Positions 1 through 6,631 of a DNA stretch of 43,132 nt are shown here, one piece after another. How positions within the stretch are numbered: the first letter of the stretch is position 1; each line of letters opens with the position of its first letter. Source of the stretch: Oceanococcus sp051252075 (GTDB taxonomy: Bacteria; Pseudomonadota; Gammaproteobacteria; Nevskiales; Oceanococcaceae); NCBI GenBank assembly GCA_051252075.1, contig JBPOFU010000020.1:1-43132 (forward strand). The letters are read 5' to 3'. Under the pieces are notes generated by a model, which made no database searches, was not told the DNA's origin, and saw nothing but the letters and a program-made list of their open reading frames with translations. A program made the translations under genes and the position numbers.

Positions 1-571
1 AACTCATTGTGGGTGCTGGAGTCGCCGAGGCCGACGGCGCCGGTGTTGCAGCAGCGCCTAAACTTGATGCCACCTGTACACATTGTTGACGAGACGTAGG
101 GGACACCTGCTGGGAAACTGTACGGGCAGCAAACACCACACAAAAACGACCACTGGTGTAGTTTGCCGGGATAGGTAGTCGCACATTAAACGCACGACTG
201 CTCTTGGCATCTGCCGGGATTAGAAATTCAAAGTAATCATTTGAACCTAAAACCTTCAGTAGGATGCTTTCCACCGCATCATCTGATTCCACAGTGAGAT
301 CTTTATCGACGAAGTCTCCGTTGCTCACCTCGTCCTCAGAACTACCACTCAAACCCACTGAAAGAGTTTGTTCATCAGCAGTGGCGTCGGGTAAATCGCC
401 GCTGATTTTGCGCGCAAAACCGCTGCCATTGACCTGCGGGTCCAGTGTTTTCGACACTTCAGCCCCAAGATCCGCGTTAACTGGAGAACCTCCAGAATCG
501 GAACCGCTACTGCAAGCGATTAAGCCCAAGCCTGCGACTGCCAGCAACAGGTTTTTTTTGATTCCATTCAT
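1..571 (-). CDS. Putative lipoprotein, C-terminus beyond window
   Basis: The reading frame is open from an ATG at 571 to the left edge, about 190 residues, so the gene is cut by the window. The N-terminus is a lipoprotein signal: two lysines, a hydrophobic core and the lipobox LIAC, which puts the lipidated Cys at residue 20. A Ser/Gly/Asp-rich linker follows. The middle is acidic, and the last visible stretch is Ala/Pro/Ser/Thr-rich, like a linker to another domain. A GGAG ribosome-binding site lies about 9 bases upstream and a plausible promoter is at 616-645, so it is probably transcribed separately from the lyase gene behind it. I recognise no family and assign no function; envelope location is the only supported inference. 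Confidence 0.72.
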   Translation of the reverse strand, partial: MNGIKKNLLLAVAGLGLIACSSGSDSGGSPVNADLGAEVSKTLDPQVNGSGFARKISGDLPDATADEQTLSVGLSGSSEDEVSNGDFVDKDLTVESDDAVESILLKVLGSNDYFEFLIPADAKSSRAFNVRLPIPANYTSGRFCVVFAARTVSQQVSPTSRQQCVQVASSLGAAATPAPSASATPAPTMS

Positions 572-615
572 TTTCTAAATCTCCAATTGATGCGGGTGAA
601 AAATGGACTGCACAA

Positions 616-645
616 AATATACTCGGCAACGAATGGAAACAGCAA
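616..645 (-). promoter_or_regulatory. Putative sigma70-type promoter of the lipoprotein gene
   Basis: Read on the minus strand, TTGCTG (640-645) and TATATT (616-621) are separated by 18 bases. They match the -35 consensus at 4 of 6 and the -10 consensus at 5 of 6 positions. The start codon at 571 is about 45 bases downstream of the -10. This rests on pattern only. Confidence 0.4.
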
Positions 646-716
646 ATGGGCTACTAGACGCACCGGGATAGCGTCCATCTTCATCATGATTCGATAGATA
701 CACCAAGCGCTGTCGC

Positions 717-1586
717 TCAATCAGCTCCGTAGCTGGTCATCTTATGGAGCAAATCTGGCGCTCCCAAGAGCTCATTCATTTTCCCAAGCTCGATCAAATC
801 AGATCGCGTACCGGTGCTACCAATAGCTTGTATGTGCGCCAACAACTCTTGCGCCTTCGGTACAAATCCATGCAACAGCGCGACTGGGTAAAGGGCGATG
901 CGATAACCCAATGCCTGCAACCCTGCAGCGTCGTCGATAGGTGATCCGCCACCTTCAACTAAATTGTGGACCAGAGGAATGCGAGAGGCAAAACGTGTGG
1001 CTATTTGTGCCATCTGCTCTTGGGTTTTCGGTGCTTCGATGAAGAGCACGTCAGCGCCAGCTTCCAAGTACAGCTCGGCGCGCTCTATCGCATCATCGAA
1101 TCCATTGACACCGAGTGCGTCGGTACGCGCGATGAGCACAGTACTGTCATTCTGACGAGCATCCAGCGCGGCTTTGATTTTGCCAACCATTTCTGCCGCT
1201 GGCACCACTTGCTTGCCAGCCATATGACCACAGCGCTTGGGCATGAGTTGATCTTCCATTTGCATGGCCGAAGCTCCGGAACGCTCGAAAACACGCACGG
1301 TGCGTTGCACATTGAGGGCGTTACCAAAACCGGTATCTATATCCACGGCCAGCGGTATGTTCACCCGCTCGCGCATGATGGCGACGGTCTCTGCTACCTC
1401 GCTCATACCGATTAAGCCCATATCTGGACGTCCATAGCGCGCAAAAGCGATGCCCGCTCCAGATACAAAAGCCATTTCAAAACCGGCTTGCTCTACCAAC
1501 AAAGCACTCAAGCCATCATGGACCCCAGGAGCCATCAAACAGCGTTGGGACGCCAGCGCCTGGCGCAGTTGTTGTGCGTGTGTCAT
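717..1586 (-). CDS. Isocitrate lyase/PEP mutase superfamily C-C lyase
   Basis: This 289-residue protein belongs to the isocitrate lyase/phosphoenolpyruvate mutase superfamily of TIM barrels that cleave or form bonds next to a 2-oxoacid. Visible are the Mg-binding segment VDIDTG (residues 81-86), the QMED segment (109-112) and the lyase signature KRCGH (117-121). That catalytic Cys is typical of the lyases (methylisocitrate, 2,3-dimethylmalate, isocitrate) and argues against PEP mutase or oxaloacetate decarboxylase. ARTD (153-156) is a conserved active-site strand. The length fits the short methylisocitrate/dimethylmalate lyase type. No prpC or prpD is nearby, so the methylcitrate cycle is not supported here. 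The ATG has a GGAG site 11 bases upstream. The exact substrate, a 2- or 3-alkylmalate-type acid, cannot be read from the sequence. Confidence 0.85.
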   Translation of the reverse strand: MTHAQQLRQALASQRCLMAPGVHDGLSALLVEQAGFEMAFVSGAGIAFARYGRPDMGLIGMSEVAETVAIMRERVNIPLAVDIDTGFGNALNVQRTVRVFERSGASAMQMEDQLMPKRCGHMAGKQVVPAAEMVGKIKAALDARQNDSTVLIARTDALGVNGFDDAIERAELYLEAGADVLFIEAPKTQEQMAQIATRFASRIPLVHNLVEGGGSPIDDAAGLQALGYRIALYPVALLHGFVPKAQELLAHIQAIGSTGTRSDLIELGKMNELLGAPDLLHKMTSYGAD

Positions 1587-1612
1587 TACATTATCTCCAG
1601 TGTTGTATTATT

Positions 1613-1621
1613 ACTATATCA
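1613..1621 (-). promoter_or_regulatory. Putative extended -10 promoter of the lyase gene
   Basis: On the minus strand the sequence reads TGATATAGT, a TGn extended -10 followed by a 5-of-6 match to TATAAT. It lies 27 bases before the lyase ATG in the 57-base gap between the lyase and the divergent SDR gene. A very similar TGATATAAT element stands upstream of the gene at 9585. Confidence 0.45.
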
Positions 1622-1643
1622 ATATGCCTTATTGGATAGTACT

Positions 1644-2360
1644 ATGACTTTACCGACCACGCCGATTGCGCTCATTACCGGCGCGAATCGCGGCATTGGT
1701 TTTGCTACCGCCGAGCAACTGGGCGCGCAAGGTGTACAGATCGTATTGGGCTGCCGTGATGTACAACAAGGCACAAACGCCGTAGAACGCCTGATCGCCC
1801 AGAATATTCAGGCCAGCGCCATTGCGCTTGATGTGAACAGCCCCCAGCAGCGGCAGCACGCCATATCAGCATTACTGACCGAGCATGGCCGTATTGATAT
1901 TTTGATCAACAACGCCGGTGTGGCCTTGGACAAATGGGTGCCCACGCAAGAATTGGATCTGGACATACTGCGGGCGACCATGGAAACCAATCTGTATGCG
2001 GCACTACACTTGTGCCAACTGGTTTTGCCCAGCATGAAAGCGGCCGGTTATGGGCGCATAGTTAACTTGTCCAGCGAGCTTGGCTCCTTGGCCGAGAGCC
2101 AAATGGGTAGCAGTGCGGCTTATCGCATCTCCAAAACAGCATTGAATATGGCGACCCGCTTGTTAGCGCTGGAACTGAAAGATCATCCTGATGTTTTGGT
2201 CAATGCCGCAGCGCCGGGCTGGGTAAAAACTGAGCTCGGCGGGGACGATGCACCGCGCACACCGGCCGAAGGAGCGCGCACGCCGGTATGGTTGGCGACC
2301 TTGCCTGCGGGCAGCCACAGCGGCGGGTTCTTTCGCGACGAAGCCCCGTACCCCTGGTAG
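1644..2360 (+). CDS. Short-chain dehydrogenase/reductase, carbonyl reductase-like
   Basis: A 238-residue classical SDR. It has the cofactor motif TGANRGIG (12-19), NNAG (89-92), the catalytic Ser in NLSS (141-144) and Tyr160/Lys164 in YRISK. GCRD (36-39) after beta-2 carries an Arg typical of NADP(H) preference. The C-terminal part resembles eukaryote-like carbonyl reductases. The frame extends upstream to 1488, but that stretch lies inside the divergent lyase gene, so the ATG at 1644, six residues before the first beta strand, is chosen. It is followed after 9 bases by the hydroxyacid dehydrogenase gene and probably leads a four-gene operon ending at 4493. The substrate is unknown. Confidence 0.85.
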   Translation: MTLPTTPIALITGANRGIGFATAEQLGAQGVQIVLGCRDVQQGTNAVERLIAQNIQASAIALDVNSPQQRQHAISALLTEHGRIDILINNAGVALDKWVPTQELDLDILRATMETNLYAALHLCQLVLPSMKAAGYGRIVNLSSELGSLAESQMGSSAAYRISKTALNMATRLLALELKDHPDVLVNAAAPGWVKTELGGDDAPRTPAEGARTPVWLATLPAGSHSGGFFRDEAPYPW

Positions 2361-2369
2361 ATCAGCGCC

Positions 2370-3350
2370 ATGCACAAAGTTTTTGTCAGCAGAAAATTGC
2401 CGGGCCCCGCCTTGCAACAATTGGCCGAACGAGTCGAGCTGCAGTGCTGGCCCGAGAACTCTCCACCCTCGCCACAAGCGTTGCAGCAGGCAGTCTCGGA
2501 CTGTGACGGGCTGTTGTGTACGCTGAACGACAAAATTGACCAAGACTTGCTGGATGCAGCGCCAAAGCTGCGTGTCGTTTCCAGTTGCTCTGTTGGCGTC
2601 GACCATGTTGATATCGCAGCCCTCAACGCACGCGGCATTCCTTTGGGCTACACACCACATGTCTTGACCGAAGCGACGGCAGATTTGGCTTTTGCCTTAC
2701 TGCTATGCGCTGCCCGTCGCTTGAACGAAGGCGATAGGTTTACCCGCAATGGTGGCTGGGCGGCACAGCGCGGCTGGGATCCCGAGCTTTTGCTGGGGCG
2801 TGATTTACATGGAGCCACTTTGGGCTTGTTGGGCTTGGGCCCGATTGGACAAGCCATGGCCCGCCGAGCACAAGGTTTTGGCATACGCGTAATCGGCTGG
2901 AACCGCTCTACTCGCCAAGTGACTGGAGTTGAAAATCACAGTTTTGAAGAGGTCATAGCGCAATCCGACTTTCTCAGCCTGCATTTGGCTTTGTGTGCTG
3001 ACACTCGCCACATCATCAACGCCAAAACCCTGCAACAAATGCCCGACCATGCCATCCTCATCAACAGTGCACGAGGTGCGCTTATTGATGAGCAAGCCTT
3101 GATTTCCGCCTTGCGCAAGCAACAGATTGCTGCGGCTGCTTTGGATGTTTTTGAACATGAACCCATCACGCCAGAACACCCATTATTGGCGCTACCCAAT
3201 GCCATAATCGCTCCGCATTTGGGAAGCGCCACTCGGGGCACTCGCGTCGCCATGGCACAGCTGGCAGTAGACAATTTGCTAGCCGGTTTAGAGGGGCTCA
3301 CCATGCCGCAATGTGTAAACCCACAAGCCACCAACGGACAACAGTCGTGA
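2370..3350 (+). CDS. D-2-hydroxyacid dehydrogenase (glyoxylate/hydroxypyruvate reductase-like)
   Basis: 326 residues with the layout of the D-isomer-specific 2-hydroxyacid dehydrogenase family: an outer substrate-binding domain, a Rossmann domain with GLGPIG (155-160), and the catalytic set Arg235 (in SARG), Glu264 (in FEHEP) and His283 (in APHLGS). The VGVDHVD segment (75-81) is typical of the glyoxylate/hydroxypyruvate reductase branch. Such enzymes reduce a 2-oxoacid with NAD(P)H. Arg at the end of the second Rossmann strand (GWNRS, 176-180) suggests NADPH. Its stop overlaps the GTG start of the next gene, implying translational coupling. A link to glyoxylate or pyruvate released by the neighbouring lyase is possible but inferred. 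Confidence 0.85.
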   Translation: MHKVFVSRKLPGPALQQLAERVELQCWPENSPPSPQALQQAVSDCDGLLCTLNDKIDQDLLDAAPKLRVVSSCSVGVDHVDIAALNARGIPLGYTPHVLTEATADLAFALLLCAARRLNEGDRFTRNGGWAAQRGWDPELLLGRDLHGATLGLLGLGPIGQAMARRAQGFGIRVIGWNRSTRQVTGVENHSFEEVIAQSDFLSLHLALCADTRHIINAKTLQQMPDHAILINSARGALIDEQALISALRKQQIAAAALDVFEHEPITPEHPLLALPNAIIAPHLGSATRGTRVAMAQLAVDNLLAGLEGLTMPQCVNPQATNGQQS

Positions 3351-3808
3351 GCCATCCAACACCCGCGCTGCCCGACTCTCTGGCGCCCTTGTTGCTAGGG
3401 TTACGCCACATCGGAGTGGTAACCGAAGATCGCGAAGCAAGCTTGCAGCGCCTCAAGAGCCTTTTCGGATTGCACGACGAAGACATCACTCGGATACCCA
3501 CCGGGAATGAACCCGCCGACACCCGTTTCGCCTTTTTTAGCCTAGGCGGCGTACCCTATGAGCTTATTGAACCGGTATCCGACGAGTTTCGCGAGATTCT
3601 GCTGAAGTCTGGTCACGGCGTGAATCATGTTTGCTACAACGTGTCGGATCTGCACGCGGCAGTAGATGTGATGCAAGCACAGGGAGTGCGCCTGGGCCAT
3701 GTCACCAGCAATGGTATTGTCGAGCTACCCCAGTTTCGCATGGCCTATTTCAATCCTACCGACACCGCCGGTGTTTTGATTGAACTGGTCGAACAACGCA
3801 CAGAATAA
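3347..3808 (+). CDS. VOC-fold protein, methylmalonyl-CoA epimerase-like
   Basis: A 153-residue vicinal-oxygen-chelate protein with two beta-alpha-beta-beta-beta modules. The metal ligands of methylmalonyl-CoA epimerase appear conserved: His21 in RHIGVV, Glu in YELIEP (71-76), His94 in NHVCYNV and Glu146 in VLIELVE. The start is taken as GTG at 3347, overlapping the TGA of the upstream dehydrogenase (GTGA). An upstream in-frame ATG lies inside that gene. No methylmalonyl-CoA mutase is in the window, so either the epimerase acts with distant genes or it works on a related substrate. Other VOC activities are possible, but the fold and ligands are clear. Confidence 0.75.
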   Translation: MSHPTPALPDSLAPLLLGLRHIGVVTEDREASLQRLKSLFGLHDEDITRIPTGNEPADTRFAFFSLGGVPYELIEPVSDEFREILLKSGHGVNHVCYNVSDLHAAVDVMQAQGVRLGHVTSNGIVELPQFRMAYFNPTDTAGVLIELVEQRTE

Positions 3809-3818
3809 GGCCTGAATA

Positions 3819-4493
3819 ATGAGTGCTGAGTTACCTACGAGCAAAGAACTAAAAGGCCTGCCACTGCTAGCCTCCGGTGACTATCACTATTGGTACGATG
3901 GAAGTATCCAGGCGGTGCAGGAGCCCTGGCAACTTCACCAATCAGGCACCGGCTTTGTATTGAGCGGCAAACGCATCGTGAATGCCAGAACCTGCTTCGA
4001 AGTGGTGGCTGAATACTCGAACAAACGGCGCTGCACCGGATTAGACCTCAGCTGGATCGATGCCAACGGCAAGCAAAATTGGCAGTACCGCCAACAAACC
4101 AAACCTCAACAACTGGCTTGGCGCAAAGAAGCGCAAGACTGGAAATTGACAGAAGCCACCCCCGGGGCGCGGCTGTTTCCTTTGCTTCGAGCCGCGGCGG
4201 GTCCTTTGGTAAGGGAGCTCAGTAAGCAGCCCCATGTGGTCATCGTGCCTACGCTGCACGACCCCGACGATACTGACGAATTTCTTAAACCAAGCTCCAG
4301 TCAGCGTTACTGTGAGCAGCAATCCAGCGCAAATCATTACCGCTATTTCGGTGGGGAGTACGGTGAAATGGGCAGTGAGTACTGGCTGAACACCCAGGGC
4401 TTAATGACGAGCTATGAATGGAAATCGGCTCAAGGCTTGTGGCGTGTTGAGTTACAAGATGCGTATTACGCGCCGGGTTTTAGGCGCTTCTAA
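3819..4493 (+). CDS. Unknown soluble protein
   Basis: 224 residues without a signal peptide or membrane segment, rich in aromatic residues (Trp, Tyr) and beta-strand-like in pattern. Alternating polar/hydrophobic segments such as HYWYDGSIQ near the N-terminus and YYAPGFRRF at the very end suggest an all-beta lipocalin- or START-like pocket, but I recognise no family. It starts 10 bases after the VOC gene with the same orientation, so it is probably the last gene of the 1644-4493 operon. Its last four bases overlap the convergent membrane-protein gene. Role in the operon unknown. Confidence 0.6.
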   Translation: MSAELPTSKELKGLPLLASGDYHYWYDGSIQAVQEPWQLHQSGTGFVLSGKRIVNARTCFEVVAEYSNKRRCTGLDLSWIDANGKQNWQYRQQTKPQQLAWRKEAQDWKLTEATPGARLFPLLRAAAGPLVRELSKQPHVVIVPTLHDPDDTDEFLKPSSSQRYCEQQSSANHYRYFGGEYGEMGSEYWLNTQGLMTSYEWKSAQGLWRVELQDAYYAPGFRRF

Positions 4494-5221
4494 TTCGCTG
4501 ACAAGCTGCGTTCTACACCCGGTTTTGGATGATAGTCGTCGTAGTATCCGGGGAATCGCATAGCCCAAGCCGACAGCACCAAAGCCAAGGTTTGCAAGCC
4601 TAAAAACACCCAAAGATTGCCGAACACGGCCAAGTGGCTCAGAGATACAAACAAGTTGGGGGTATGGCAAAACAAGACTTTTCGGGCATTCCACTCGCTG
4701 TAATTGTGCGGCGGGGATACATAAATGTCCCAGAAGAAATGATGCAGCAAGCCGTTGTAGGTGCCTATGCACAGATAGCTCAGTGCAGCCACCCACACCA
4801 CAGACCAACCGGTGCTCAGCAGCAAAACCCATAAGCTGGAAAACAGCAGCCCTTGTGCCAAGCCCCAGGCAATGCCGTAGTTCAGTTGGCTAAAGGTGTG
4901 ACGAGGACGATCATCGGTAAAGCTGCCACGCGGCCAAATAATCCCATAGCCAAACGCAATGATAAGGAAGCATATGGACGTGGCGAGAAGCCATAGGCCC
5001 AGCCCTTGTTCTGCTCCCGCCATCAATGGCGTTTGTGCCAGATGCTCAAAGGTGCCGCTGGCGCGGGCAACCAATGCGCATAGACAAAAATAGAAAACCG
5101 CACGCAGCCAAGCCAACTTAGGCTGATAAAGCTGTGTGTCGACTTGGCTTTTCTGTCGCCCGTACAATATAGCCAGAACCAGCAGTAGCACACTGCCACC
5201 AAGCCAGCCCATCAGGTTCAT
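4490..5221 (-). CDS. Multi-pass membrane protein of unknown function
   Basis: 243 residues with about six hydrophobic segments, starting with an N-terminal helix. The region between the later helices carries a conserved-looking polar stretch, YNGLLHHFFWDIYV, with two adjacent His and an Asp, then PPHNYSEWN. Clustered His, Trp and Asp at a membrane face could bind metal, haem or quinone, but no family is recognised. Its ATG overlaps the stop of the FG-GAP lipoprotein gene (ATGA), so it is translated with it as the third gene of the TonB receptor operon. The role is likely tied to whatever that receptor imports. Confidence 0.65.
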   Translation of the reverse strand: MNLMGWLGGSVLLLVLAILYGRQKSQVDTQLYQPKLAWLRAVFYFCLCALVARASGTFEHLAQTPLMAGAEQGLGLWLLATSICFLIIAFGYGIIWPRGSFTDDRPRHTFSQLNYGIAWGLAQGLLFSSLWVLLLSTGWSVVWVAALSYLCIGTYNGLLHHFFWDIYVSPPHNYSEWNARKVLFCHTPNLFVSLSHLAVFGNLWVFLGLQTLALVLSAWAMRFPGYYDDYHPKPGVERSLSAN

Positions 5222-6630
5222 GGCGCGGCGATGCGCTGAAATATCTTTAGAAAGCCTGGCGGCAAGGTATAGCCACCATCGTTACTGTTGTGTTTGGCCG
5301 CAACGATTTCATTCACACCATCGCCATCGATATCAGCGACCATGACCATAGCGATCATTTTTTCGCCTTCAACGACGGTTTCTAGATCGAACTCGCCGTC
5401 GGCGCGTTGAAGCAGCACAAACAACTTATCGTTACCATCGCCTGGTACAGCGATATCTAAACGCTGATCGCCATTCAAATCGCCTATAGAGAAGATACCG
5501 GGCGTGCCCTGACTGGCGGTGCTACCAGCCAAGTTAACGCGAAACTCTTGTGACAAGACTTGTTTGGGCCATTGATCGGACTCCCGAGGATTCTCTGGAA
5601 TATCGAAGCGATACATGCCCGGCAGGATGACTTCACCATCCGGCTTGAGCATCCGGGGGTCATCTTGATGATTGTGAGCACCCACTACCAAATCCAGGCG
5701 CCCATCATTATTGAGATCAACAACTTCCATGTGATAGCCCAAGCCTATGGTGCTATCGATGGTGTGCTCTGCCCACACCCCGGCATATTCATTTTCTGCC
5801 GAAGGCGCTTGCTGCTGTTCTAGCCAGATCACCGATGGCTTGGCTGGCGGCCCAAAGAATTGGCTCAGGATCAAATCCTGATCACCGTCTTGGTCGATAT
5901 CGTGATGCTTAATAAACACCCCGCCCACGCCGTCACGAATCACTTGATAGGCAAATTCTCCGCCACCGAGATTACGGTGCCATTCCACCCGTAGTTTTTC
6001 ATTGCCATCGGGAGAACCCAAAGGATTGCTTGGATTACCTACGAGATCTTGGGTTTGTGCAGAAGTGGTAATAATGTCTAGCAAGCCGTCTTGATCGAGA
6101 TCGAACTGCACCGCTTCGTGCCAAAAATACCCGGTCATATAACGGGTGGTTTCGCTGGCGAAATTGAAGCGCTCAGTAAATTCTGGGCCTTTTAGCCAAA
6201 ACTGCGCACCGCCCAAGGTCGTGAGAAAACCGGTTTGTACCAAGATGTCGAGTACGCCGTCGCCATCTATATCGAAGACCTGTGGGGTATTGATGAAGGG
6301 ATAGCCCTCCACATCCGTGGTAGAGATCAAGACCTCTTCCTGCCACGGCCCGTCCAAGCCTTCGCTGGTACGAAACACCCGTAAGGCGCCACGCGAATAG
6401 ATCCCTGGCGGTCCGGGCGGGGTCAGTTCCAGCAAAGTGGACAAGATGATCTCTTTGAAACCATCCCCATCCAAATCCTCTACAGCCATAAAAGCTGCGG
6501 ATTGCTGCGGGTCTTTCACGGTAAAGCTGCGGTACTGGGATTCAACATCCAGCGCCGCCGAGGGCACGGACTCGCTCGCAGAGCACGCCACCAATAGAAG
6601 CGAGCATAAACTCAGCGTAATTTTCATCAT
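5218..6630 (-). CDS. FG-GAP/VCBS-repeat lipoprotein
   Basis: 470 residues. The signal ends in the lipobox LVAC, placing the lipidated Cys at residue 16. The rest contains at least seven Ca-binding-type DxDxDG loops (for example DLDGDGFKEI, DIDGDGVLDI, DLDQDGLLDI, DIDQDGDQDL, DLNNDGRLDL), spaced as in a seven-bladed FG-GAP/VCBS beta-propeller. Such proteins sit at the envelope and usually bind ligands or partners. It lies one base after the TonB receptor stop, so receptor, lipoprotein and membrane protein form a tight operon. By analogy with surface lipoproteins paired with TonB receptors it may help capture the ligand; that is inference. Confidence 0.82.
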   Translation of the reverse strand: MMKITLSLCSLLLVACSASESVPSAALDVESQYRSFTVKDPQQSAAFMAVEDLDGDGFKEIILSTLLELTPPGPPGIYSRGALRVFRTSEGLDGPWQEEVLISTTDVEGYPFINTPQVFDIDGDGVLDILVQTGFLTTLGGAQFWLKGPEFTERFNFASETTRYMTGYFWHEAVQFDLDQDGLLDIITTSAQTQDLVGNPSNPLGSPDGNEKLRVEWHRNLGGGEFAYQVIRDGVGGVFIKHHDIDQDGDQDLILSQFFGPPAKPSVIWLEQQQAPSAENEYAGVWAEHTIDSTIGLGYHMEVVDLNNDGRLDLVVGAHNHQDDPRMLKPDGEVILPGMYRFDIPENPRESDQWPKQVLSQEFRVNLAGSTASQGTPGIFSIGDLNGDQRLDIAVPGDGNDKLFVLLQRADGEFDLETVVEGEKMIAMVMVADIDGDGVNEIVAAKHNSNDGGYTLPPGFLKIFQRIAAP

Positions 6631-6631
6631 T

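Noticed and set aside
1488..1643. N-terminal extension of the SDR gene at 1644
   Set aside because: It lies inside the divergent lyase gene and its promoter, and the extra 52 residues do not belong to the SDR fold.
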